Shown one piece after another: positions 1 to 4,428 of a stretch of DNA of 5,246 bases (position 1 is the first letter of the stretch; each line of letters starts with the position of its first letter). The notes beneath the pieces are model-generated. The model was not told the origin of the DNA. It did not search any database and was given only the letters and a program-made list of their open reading frames with translations. Both the position numbers and the translations under genes were made by a program. Source of the DNA: Pseudoselenomonas ruminantium (GTDB lineage Bacteria > Bacillota > Negativicutes > Selenomonadales > Selenomonadaceae); assembly GCA_002448495.1 (NCBI GenBank), contig DJYL01000129.1:1-5246 (forward strand). The letters are read 5' to 3'.

Positions 1-536
1 TCCATAATGCCGCAGTTTACACCCACAAAGGTGTTTTCTGCTTTCTGGGAAAGCTTGACCATTTCCACCATATCCAGCCCAAAGCCGAAAGCATCATTGA
101 GGATAAGCGCCGTCAGCACTTCGATGGATGCCGAGGAGGACAGACCGGAGCCCCCCGGCAATGTGCCGTAAACCAGAATATCAAAGCCATGCGCAGCCTT
201 ATGACCGGCATCTTCAAAGACTTTGACCACGCCCATGGGATAATTGGCCCAGTCCTTGGCCTTGTCATAGGTAAGACCGGACATGTCAAATTCGATGATG
301 CCCTTGTCGGCAAGATTCATGGAGAACATCCGCGTCCTGCTGTCGGCGCGGTCAGCCACCAACGCATAAGTGCCCAGCGAAATGGCACACGGGAACACAT
401 GGCCGCCATTGTAATCCGTATGTTCACCAATCAGGTTGACACGCCCCGGAGAAAAATAGCTCCGCGTTTCCTGAGCACCGAATTTAGCGGTGAATTCTTC
501 TTTCATCTTGGCAAGAATTTCATTTTCCTTTTCCAT
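1..536 (-). CDS. galK: Galactokinase (partial, C-terminus beyond left edge)
   Basis: Cytosolic GHMP-family kinase that phosphorylates alpha-D-galactose with ATP to galactose-1-phosphate, the first committed step of the Leloir pathway. The window holds the first 178 residues of a protein that is usually about 390 long. Seen directly: the galactokinase signature GRVNLIGEHTDYNGG at residues 31-45 (with the Arg, Glu, His and Asp that contact sugar and ATP), and the GHMP ATP-binding loop LPGGSGLSSSAS at 126-137. The beginning of the conserved NCGIMD(Q) segment lies exactly at the edge. The ATG at 534-536 is chosen because GGGAGG (545-550) lies 8 nt upstream and the N-terminal length fits the family. 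It follows lacG on the same strand after 174 nt with no hairpin terminator between them, but has its own promoter and two operator-like sites. galT or galE probably follow off the edge (inference). Family assignment is near certain. Confidence 0.96.
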   Translation of the reverse strand, partial: MEKENEILAKMKEEFTAKFGAQETRSYFSPGRVNLIGEHTDYNGGHVFPCAISLGTYALVADRADSRTRMFSMNLADKGIIEFDMSGLTYDKAKDWANYPMGVVKVFEDAGHKAAHGFDILVYGTLPGGSGLSSSASIEVLTALILNDAFGFGLDMVEMVKLSQKAENTFVGVNCGIM

Positions 537-544
537 ATCCAAAA

Positions 545-550
545 CCTCCC
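545..550 (-). promoter_or_regulatory. galK ribosome binding site
   Basis: The minus strand reads GGGAGG, 8 nt before the galK ATG. It fixes the start of galK. The downstream operator-like site (559-571) ends only 8 bp upstream of it, so a protein bound there lies close to the translation start region of the gene. Confidence 0.85.
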
Positions 551-558
551 ATATTGTA

Positions 559-571
559 TGTAAACGTTTTC
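559..571. promoter_or_regulatory. cre/GalR-like operator in the galK leader
   Basis: The plus strand reads TGTAAACGTTTTC, with a perfect 8-bp palindromic core AAACGTTT centred on CG, the hallmark of LacI/GalR/CcpA-family sites. Including the next base (C) it matches 13 of 14 positions of the CcpA cre consensus TGWAANCGNTNWCA. It lies about 70-80 nt downstream of the inferred galK transcription start, inside the leader. An exact copy of the 13-mer occurs at 683-695. Binding by CcpA or by a galactose-responsive LacI-family repressor is inferred from the motif; neither protein is in the window. Confidence 0.7.
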
Positions 572-646
572 CTTTTCTTCCTGAAAAAGAGTGCAAATTC
601 GCTGCTTCATAATCGAACTTACACCGCTTTTCCTTTTGTTATTTCC

Positions 647-675
647 AGTTTACTCTTGTGTCAGGGGAATGTCAA
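647..675 (-). promoter_or_regulatory. galK promoter (-35 TTGACA, -10 TAAACT)
   Basis: On the minus strand a perfect -35 TTGACA (670-675) is followed by a 17-nt spacer and a -10 TAAACT (647-652; 5 of 6 to TATAAT). This predicts a transcript starting near 640 with a leader of about 105 nt before galK. It is the best sigma-A-type promoter in the lacG-galK gap and sits between two identical operator-like 13-mers. Lac operon read-through may add to galK expression, since no terminator hairpin is visible after lacG. Confidence 0.8.
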
Positions 676-682
676 GTATTTT

Positions 683-695
683 TGTAAACGTTTTC
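683..695. promoter_or_regulatory. cre/GalR-like operator upstream of the galK promoter
   Basis: The plus strand reads TGTAAACGTTTTC, identical to the copy at 559-571, and 13 of 14 to the cre consensus when the next base is included. It begins 7 bp upstream of the -35 hexamer, about -43 to -55 relative to the inferred start. The centre-to-centre distance to the other copy is 124 bp. This position is compatible with looping repression together with the leader site, or with CcpA-type activation from upstream of -35; the sequence alone does not decide. Confidence 0.7.
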
Positions 696-710
696 TTGTT
701 TTTTCTCCGC

Positions 711-2141
711 TCAATCCGCTAGTTCATCTGCCGAGATGAGTTCTCCGCGCCGGCTCATTTCCTTATACCAATAAGCGCTTTTCTTGGGATAACGTTTCTG
801 CGTGGCATAATCTACATAAAACAGGCCGTAACGCTTGTTGTAGCCATTGCTCCAGGAAAGCACATCCATCAAGCTCCAGATATAGTAGCCGCCAACATTA
901 ACGCCTTCAGCAATGGCCTTCAGAATGAACTGCAAATGCTGACTGACATAGTCAATACGAGGAGTATCATCAATTTTTCCATCCTCAAAATCATCCTTAT
1001 AGCCCATACCGTTTTCGGAAATGAAGATTTCTTTGTAATTGGGATAATCCTGAGCTATACGCTTTAGCTGCTTGTACATGCCCTCCGGATAAATCGGCCA
1101 GTCCCAATCCGTAGTGGGAACATCGGGGTTGCTGACACGCGCCCCGATTCCTTTGAGGCAAAAGACGCTGGTGCCCTTTTCGCCGGTGCTGTTGTTAACG
1201 ACCTGACTTTCACCGTCATAGGCCTGCAGGAAATGGCTGGAATAATAATTCATGCCCAAAAAGTCAATCTGCGCCGCAGCTTTCGCAAAATCCTCAAAAT
1301 CCTGTGGCTGCGTGATGAGCCTGCCGCCATTTTTTTGCAGAATTTCCTGGATAAGGCTCATCGTTGTCTCAGAATATTTGCCTAAATAGCAGGCATCCAG
1401 CATAAAACGATTGGAAATGGCATCGTCCAAGTCGCGGGCATGTTTGTTTTCCGGAGTGTCCGTAATGGCTTCCTTTCCTTCCAGAGTATGCACAATGCCG
1501 ATTCTCCCCGGCAGATTCATGCTCTTGTAAAGGTTCAAGGCTTTGGCATGAGCAACCATCAGGTTATGTTCAATCTGAATGGCTTTTTCAATCTGGAAGG
1601 TTTCATTCGGGGGAAAATTGCCCGCCAGATAACCATTCTGTGCAATCGACCATGGCTCATTGAAGGTCGCCCATTTCATCACCCTGTCGCCAAAGGCTTC
1701 AAAACAGATTTTGGCATAAGCGACGAATTTATCGATTAAATCACGGTTCAGCCAATGCCCATTTTGAAAGTACTTCAAAGGCGTGTCAAAATGATGCAGG
1801 GTTACAAAGGGTTCTACGCCCTTATCGATGCACTCGTCAATGAGTTTATTGTAGTAATCAATGCCCGCCTGATTGACCTTGCCCTCACCCTCAGGGAGAA
1901 TGCGTGTCCATGACAGGGAAATACGGATGCCCTTAATGTTAAAGTCATGGGCTAATTGCAAATCCTGTTTGTACTGATGATAAAAGTCGCTGGCCGGGTC
2001 AGCATTAAAGCGGGCACCGGGGCGATTCATATATTCATCCCAGACACAAGGCCCCCGCCCATCCTCGCGGGTTGCTCCCTCCACCTGATAAGCTGCTGTA
2101 GCGCCGCCAAAAATAAATCCTTCCGGAAATTTCTGCGCCAT
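711..2141 (-). CDS. lacG: 6-phospho-beta-galactosidase (GH1)
   Basis: Cytosolic glycoside hydrolase family 1 enzyme that hydrolyses lactose-6-phosphate, produced by the lactose PTS, to glucose and galactose-6-phosphate. At 476 residues it has the usual length (about 468-480) and reads as a full (beta/alpha)8 barrel with the GH1 N-terminal signature FIFGGATAAYQVEGA (9-23). The acid/base is Glu162 in TFNEP and the nucleophile is Glu376 in ISENG. The phosphate-binding Ser429, Lys436 and Tyr438 sit in the segment SWSNGYNKRYGLF (429-441). Trp430, next to that Ser, is the residue typical of 6-phospho-beta-galactosidases; 6-phospho-beta-glucosidases generally have a small residue there. The C-terminal YPKKSAYWYKE (451-461) is also characteristic of LacG. 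The ATG start has GAGGTG 5 nt upstream, overlapping the lacF stop. Last gene of the lacABFG group; galK follows. A 6-phospho-beta-glucosidase is the main alternative, disfavoured by Trp430 and by the lacAB/lacF context. Confidence 0.95.
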   Translation of the reverse strand: MAQKFPEGFIFGGATAAYQVEGATREDGRGPCVWDEYMNRPGARFNADPASDFYHQYKQDLQLAHDFNIKGIRISLSWTRILPEGEGKVNQAGIDYYNKLIDECIDKGVEPFVTLHHFDTPLKYFQNGHWLNRDLIDKFVAYAKICFEAFGDRVMKWATFNEPWSIAQNGYLAGNFPPNETFQIEKAIQIEHNLMVAHAKALNLYKSMNLPGRIGIVHTLEGKEAITDTPENKHARDLDDAISNRFMLDACYLGKYSETTMSLIQEILQKNGGRLITQPQDFEDFAKAAAQIDFLGMNYYSSHFLQAYDGESQVVNNSTGEKGTSVFCLKGIGARVSNPDVPTTDWDWPIYPEGMYKQLKRIAQDYPNYKEIFISENGMGYKDDFEDGKIDDTPRIDYVSQHLQFILKAIAEGVNVGGYYIWSLMDVLSWSNGYNKRYGLFYVDYATQKRYPKKSAYWYKEMSRRGELISADELAD

Positions 2142-2146
2142 GCCTA

Positions 2147-2152
2147 CACCTC
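2147..2152 (-). promoter_or_regulatory. lacG ribosome binding site overlapping the lacF stop
   Basis: The minus strand reads GAGGTG, whose first two bases belong to the lacF stop codon TGA (2151-2153). The lacG ATG follows after 5 nt. A Shine-Dalgarno that ribosomes terminating on lacF must cover suggests translational coupling of the PTS IIA protein and the hydrolase (inference). Confidence 0.75.
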
Positions 2153-2468
2153 ATTTCTCCTTGAACATCTTGATGAACCGTTTGTCCATATCGGAAAGCA
2201 GCATCGCCGTCATCAAATGGTCCTGTGCATGAACCGTGAGGAAACCGATTTCGATATCTTCTCCGGCAGCCTCTTTGGTAATGAGTTCCGTCTGCTGATT
2301 ATGGGCATTGAGAATTAAGTCGTCACCCTCCTTAATCAATGCTTCCGCCTTGGCAAAATCCTTCTCACTGATTGCATCCATCGCCGAAAGATATTTTGTT
2401 CGGGCATCGCCCGCATAAGCCACAATCTCCATGGCAATCATAGCCATTTCATCTTTCGTCATCGCCAT
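2151..2468 (-). CDS. lacF: Lactose-specific PTS enzyme IIA component
   Basis: Soluble PTS_IIA Lac/cellobiose-family protein that takes phosphate from HPr and passes it to the lactose EIICB (LacE). It forms a homotrimeric helical bundle. The protein is 105 residues, the usual size (about 103-105). Visible family features: EIVAYAGDAR near the N-terminus (15-24), the NAHNQQTELITKEAAG helix (55-70), and TVHAQDHLM (79-87) with the phosphorylated His80 and the metal-coordinating Asp83 of the trimer core. I start at the ATG at 2466-2468, not the in-frame GTG at 2477. GGGAG (2477-2481) is 8 nt before that ATG, whereas the GTG overlaps the same GGGAG. It lies 39 nt after lacB and 9 nt before lacG. In classical lac operons lacE sits between lacF and lacG; here it is absent. 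A cellobiose-type IIA (CelC/ChbA) is the alternative by family alone, but lacG and lacAB favour lactose. Confidence 0.92.
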   Translation of the reverse strand: MAMTKDEMAMIAMEIVAYAGDARTKYLSAMDAISEKDFAKAEALIKEGDDLILNAHNQQTELITKEAAGEDIEIGFLTVHAQDHLMTAMLLSDMDKRFIKMFKEK

Positions 2469-2476
2469 AAATATCA

Positions 2477-2481
2477 CTCCC
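2477..2481 (-). promoter_or_regulatory. lacF ribosome binding site (decides start)
   Basis: The minus strand reads GGGAG and is 8 nt from the ATG at 2468. The upstream in-frame GTG (2475-2477) shares a base with this site and so cannot use it, which makes the ATG the likely start. Confidence 0.75.
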
Positions 2482-2494
2482 GTTTTTTCCTTTA

Positions 2495-2503
2495 ATTATA
2501 GCA
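2495..2503 (-). promoter_or_regulatory. Candidate internal promoter before lacF (extended -10)
   Basis: The minus strand reads TGCTATAAT in the 39-nt gap between lacB and lacF: a perfect TATAAT (2495-2500) preceded by the TGn of an extended -10. The hexamer 17 nt upstream (TTACTA, 2518-2523, inside the lacB end) is a poor -35. Start would be near 2488, giving a leader of about 20 nt with the lacF Shine-Dalgarno. The 10-mer GTGCTATAAT also occurs in the promoter of the divergent regulator. Activity is unproven; AT-rich gaps yield such matches by chance. Confidence 0.4.
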
Positions 2504-2507
2504 CTTA

Positions 2508-3023
2508 TCAATCATGGTAGTAACCTTCATCCCATTTTTGCAGGTACTCATCAAACAAATGGTCATTTTCGATGCAGTCATTTTCGCCAATCAAGCCATC
2601 AATCTTGGCAATCAGCGCCTCCTTTTCCGGAGTGGGCTTGTGCTCGGCTTTCAAAAAGGCTTCCAAAATATATTCAATGCTGCCGATGCCGATAACACGG
2701 CCGCCACAGCCGATAACATTGGCATTCAGGTTTTCCTTAGCGGCAACAGCAGTCTGTACATCAGCCACACAGGCAGCCCGTACGCCTTTCACCTTTTGGG
2801 CCGCATTATTGATGCCAATACCGGTACCACAGATACATACGCCTAAATCCGCTTCGCCTGTGGCCACCAGTTTCCCTACTTTGCGGCCATAGATGGGATA
2901 GTGGGTGCGGATAAAATCATACGTCCCCACATCAATAACCTCATGTCCCTGCTTCTTCAAAAATTCTGCTGCCTTGATTTTTATATCCGTTACAATATGG
3001 TCACAGCCAATGGCAATTTTCAT
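2508..3023 (-). CDS. lacB: Galactose-6-phosphate isomerase subunit LacB
   Basis: One of two subunits of the heteromeric cytosolic isomerase that converts galactose-6-phosphate to tagatose-6-phosphate; a member of the RpiB/LacA/LacB sugar-phosphate isomerase family. The protein is 171 residues, the same length as staphylococcal LacB as I recall it. Seen: MKIAIGCDH at the N-terminus with the substrate-contacting Asp8-His9 pair, [13 protein letters not shown] (31-43), the active-site loop [20 protein letters not shown] (63-82) including Cys65 of [17 protein letters not shown] (100-112), and the LacB-type tail [13 protein letters not shown] (159-171). The ATG at 3021-3023 is chosen over an upstream in-frame TTG because AGGAGG (3032-3037) is 8 nt before it and family proteins begin MKIA. 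It follows lacA by 27 nt, in the usual lacA-lacB order. RpiB (ribose-5-phosphate isomerase) is excluded by the long C-terminal part and the paired LacA. Confidence 0.96.
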   Translation of the reverse strand: MKIAIGCDHIVTDIKIKAAEFLKKQGHEVIDVGTYDFIRTHYPIYGRKVGKLVATGEADLGVCICGTGIGINNAAQKVKGVRAACVADVQTAVAAKENLNANVIGCGGRVIGIGSIEYILEAFLKAEHKPTPEKEALIAKIDGLIGENDCIENDHLFDEYLQKWDEGYYHD

Positions 3024-3031
3024 CGTGTTTT

Positions 3032-3037
3032 CCTCCT
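3032..3037 (-). promoter_or_regulatory. lacB ribosome binding site (decides start)
   Basis: The minus strand reads AGGAGG, 8 nt before the ATG at 3023 and in the short lacA-lacB gap. An in-frame TTG at 3039-3041 lies upstream of this site and would add six residues absent from the family, so it is not the start. Confidence 0.85.
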
Positions 3038-3050
3038 CCAAAGTTCCCGC

Positions 3051-3470
3051 TTAACATTCACGATTCAGCATATCGATACGAATCTGATGCCGCCCGCCAT
3101 CGTATTCGGTCTTGACGAAGTTTTCCGCCAGCTGGCAGGAAAGCTTTTCCGCCGTAATATTTGCTCCCAAAGTGATGATCTGCGTGCTGTTATGATGACG
3201 GGTCATGGAAGAAGTATAATCCTCATAGGTCGGTGCACATACGATGCCATGATGCTTGGCTGCAATCATGAAGGGTGCCACGCCATAGTCGTCCACAACT
3301 ATTCCGCGGGTAATCCCTTTCTCCTTAATGGCTGCCACCACATTTTCCGTGGCGGTAAAAATGTCCGGCGCTGAAAAATCCTCTATTTCATATCCTTTAC
3401 TCTCCAAATAATCCTTAATTGTGTTCTTGAGTTTTTCACCGTCCGCATTCGCGGCTAATGCAACTTTCAT
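3051..3470 (-). CDS. lacA: Galactose-6-phosphate isomerase subunit LacA
   Basis: Partner of LacB in galactose-6-phosphate isomerase of the tagatose-6-phosphate pathway. It is 139 residues, close to the 141-142 usual for LacA. It has the RpiB-like fold, but the CGTG-type active-site loop is replaced by GIVVDDYGVAPFMIAAK (56-72), as expected for LacA, which contributes a different half of the shared active sites. Diagnostic segments are MTRHHNSTQIITLGA (89-103) and YDGGRHQIRIDMLN (123-136), both near-identical in character to staphylococcal LacA. The ATG at 3468-3470 is preferred over the GTG two codons upstream, because AGGAAG (3479-3484) is 8 nt from the ATG and only 2 nt from the GTG. First gene of the lacABFG operon. 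Its promoter region is shared back to back with the divergent RpiR regulator and carries a cre-like site just after the predicted start of transcription. Confidence 0.95.
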   Translation of the reverse strand: MKVALAANADGEKLKNTIKDYLESKGYEIEDFSAPDIFTATENVVAAIKEKGITRGIVVDDYGVAPFMIAAKHHGIVCAPTYEDYTSSMTRHHNSTQIITLGANITAEKLSCQLAENFVKTEYDGGRHQIRIDMLNREC

Positions 3471-3478
3471 AATCACAT

Positions 3479-3484
3479 CTTCCT
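3479..3484 (-). promoter_or_regulatory. lacA ribosome binding site (decides start)
   Basis: The minus strand reads AGGAAG, 8 nt upstream of the ATG at 3470. The in-frame GTG at 3474-3476 would be only 2 nt from it. An ATG beginning inside the last G region of this site is out of frame. Confidence 0.7.
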
Positions 3485-3502
3485 TTCTCAGCGATGTTTA
3501 TG

Positions 3503-3516
3503 TGATAACGTTTACC
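3503..3516. promoter_or_regulatory. cre/LacI-family operator in the lacA promoter
   Basis: The plus strand reads TGATAACGTTTACC; read on the minus strand it is GGTAAACGTTATCA, 13 of 14 to the cre consensus TGWAANCGNTNWCA. Its core GTAAACGTTWTC is shared with both galK operators. With the lacA -10 at 3525-3530 the transcript would start near 3518, so the site covers about +2 to +16, a classic repression position. CcpA catabolite repression or a LacI-family repressor is inferred from the motif. Confidence 0.72.
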
Positions 3517-3524
3517 ATGCTTTT

Positions 3525-3530
3525 ATTATA
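3525..3530 (-). promoter_or_regulatory. lacA operon promoter -10
   Basis: The minus strand reads TATAAT, a perfect -10, placed 55 nt upstream of the lacA ATG. No good -35 is present: at 17-nt spacing the hexamer is AACATG (3548-3553), and 16- or 18-nt spacings are no better. This suggests a promoter that needs an activator or is weak on its own. The predicted start is near 3518, at the edge of the cre-like operator. The leader would be about 48 nt, with no visible riboswitch-like structure. Confidence 0.6.
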
Positions 3531-3543
3531 GCCGCTGTAATGC

Positions 3544-3567
3544 TTTTCATGTTTTCATCATTTGAAA
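3544..3567. promoter_or_regulatory. Candidate RpiR-type operator in the divergent promoter region
   Basis: Between the two promoters the plus strand has two direct copies of TTTTCAT (3544-3550 and 3552-3558), 8 bp apart, and an inverted repeat TTTCA-TCATT-TGAAA (3553-3567). The right arm of the inverted repeat lies within the -35 TTGAAA of the regulator gene. Several RpiR-family regulators bind TGAAA/TTTCA-type palindromes, so this is a reasonable site for autoregulation and for control of lacA. The arms are short and AT-rich, so chance is a real alternative. Confidence 0.3.
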
Positions 3568-3589
3568 GGATTTTCGCCTGTGCTATAAT
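3562..3589 (+). promoter_or_regulatory. Promoter of the RpiR-family regulator
   Basis: The plus strand has -35 TTGAAA (3562-3567), a 16-nt spacer and a perfect -10 TATAAT (3584-3589) preceded by TGC, that is, an extended -10. Transcription would begin near 3596, leaving a leader of about 26 nt with AAGGAG at 3606-3611, 10 nt before the ATG at 3622. The elements are strong, so the regulator is probably made constitutively or limited by its own binding. Confidence 0.75.
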
Positions 3590-3621
3590 AATAATTATAA
3601 ATTTCAAGGAGCGGATGAATC

Positions 3622-4428
3622 ATGCTAATCAAAATTGACCACGATTTTCATGAACATTTGACCGAAACCGAGCAGAAGGTCATTGGCTTTATCAATATGA
3701 ATGCGGAGAAAATTTCTTCCATGTCCATCAGCGATGTGGCGGAAGCCACCTATTCCTCGCCGGCAACCGTCAGCCGCACGATAAAAAAATGCGGTATTTC
3801 CGGTTTTGCGGAACTGCGCTATCTCATCACCCAACAGACGAGTGTCCACAAGGATAATATTGCCGTCAATGAGATTTTCAACAAAAGCCTGACCGAAGTA
3901 ACCCAGACCATCGAACATCTGAGCATCGAAACGATTCTCGCCGTAGTCCGGGAAATCCGGCAGGCAAAACGCATTTATCTTCTGTCGCGCGGCCTGACGG
4001 AACATGTGGCAGATGAATTTGCCTTAAAACTACAGCTGCAGGGCTTTAATGTCTTTGCCAATTCCGACCCATCGATTATGCAGGACATGACCCGCCGGAT
4101 GAAAAATCAGGAGCTGGTCATTATTTTCAGCCTGTCAGGGAAGACACCGGAACTGCTCACGGCTGCCGAAAATGCCGCGTCCTTAGGCGCGCGGATTGTG
4201 ACCATTACCTGCGGAGCACCGGATACCCCGCTGGCCCGCATCGCCCATCTTACGGCTTACGGCTTCAAGCACAGCCATGTTTCCATCAAAAATGTCGATG
4301 CCACCTCCCGGCTGCCCATCTATGTCATCAGCCGCATCATCATTGATTATTTAGCCAAACAGCAGGAAGATGAACGCGAAAAAGCCGCCCACAAAGAGGC
4401 GGCCTATCGGCGGGAACATTATTTTTAA
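3622..4428 (+). CDS. RpiR/MurR-family transcriptional regulator (HTH + SIS)
   Basis: DNA-binding regulator of the RpiR family, which senses phosphosugars. The protein is 268 residues, within the family's usual 250-300. The N-terminal HTH_6 domain spans about residues 1-77, with the helix-turn-helix at 37-67 and probable recognition helix SPATVSRTIKKCG (46-58). The SIS sugar-phosphate-binding domain spans about 113-240, with the ligand loop FSLSGKTPE (169-177) and GARIVTITC (189-197) as a typical SIS strand. The last 24 residues form a charged tail that also encodes a terminator on the other strand. It is divergent from lacA over 151 nt, so it most likely controls lacABFG, with a pathway phosphosugar such as galactose-6- or tagatose-6-phosphate as ligand (inference). 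Classical lac operons use a DeoR-family LacR, so I give no gene symbol. Whether it activates or represses is unknown; the weak -35 of lacA would suit an activator. Confidence 0.93.
   Translation: MLIKIDHDFHEHLTETEQKVIGFINMNAEKISSMSISDVAEATYSSPATVSRTIKKCGISGFAELRYLITQQTSVHKDNIAVNEIFNKSLTEVTQTIEHLSIETILAVVREIRQAKRIYLLSRGLTEHVADEFALKLQLQGFNVFANSDPSIMQDMTRRMKNQELVIIFSLSGKTPELLTAAENAASLGARIVTITCGAPDTPLARIAHLTAYGFKHSHVSIKNVDATSRLPIYVISRIIIDYLAKQQEDEREKAAHKEAAYRREHYF
4379..4403 (-). terminator. Intrinsic terminator for lacC inside the regulator's 3' coding end
   Basis: On the minus strand GCCGCC and GGCGGC (4398-4403 and 4384-4389) form a perfect 6-bp GC stem with an 8-nt loop. A T-G wobble can close the loop further. 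The stem is followed directly by TTTTT (4383-4379). This is a canonical intrinsic terminator beginning 21 nt after the lacC stop, and it would stop lacC transcription before it runs antisense through the regulator gene. On the plus strand the same stem has no adjacent U-tract. The bases also encode regulator residues 254-261 (KAAHKEAA). Confidence 0.68.

Noticed and set aside
503..610. Upstream reading frame of 35 codons in the galK leader, overlapping the galK start out of frame
   Set aside because: Its ATG has no Shine-Dalgarno sequence and the peptide has no recognisable features; most of it is translated operator and ribosome-binding-site sequence.
787..800. cre-like string GATAACGTTTC near the 3' end of lacG
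   Set aside because: It shares the ATAACGTTT core but matches the cre consensus less well, lies in coding sequence whose codons (Gln-Lys-Arg-Tyr-Pro-Lys) are conserved in LacG, and is about 140 bp upstream of the galK promoter with no promoter of its own.
711..2141. 6-phospho-beta-glucosidase (BglA/CelF-like) as the GH1 identity
   Set aside because: The residue after the phosphate-binding Ser is Trp (SWSNG), typical of LacG, and overall segments such as YPKKSAYWYKE and the lacA/lacB/lacF neighbours point to phospho-galactosidase.
1956..2318. Open frame of 120 codons on the plus strand across lacG and lacF
   Set aside because: It runs antisense over the ends of two well-supported genes and has no recognisable motif or ribosome binding site.
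2514..2892. Overlapping plus-strand open frames opposite lacB
   Set aside because: Two different frames are open over the same conserved LacB sequence, typical of antisense shadowing; the products have no family features.
3625..4005. Open frame of 126 codons on the minus strand opposite the regulator
   Set aside because: It is antisense to the HTH and early SIS coding sequence, shows no family motif, and has no upstream ribosome binding site.
4385..4426. Plus-strand terminator for the regulator using CCGCC (4385-4389) and GGCGG (4409-4413) before TTATTTTT
   Set aside because: The pairing needs a 19-nt loop and competes with the perfect GCCGCC/GGCGGC stem, and 6 nt separate it from the T-rich stretch, which is interrupted by an A. 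It could work weakly but is not well supported.
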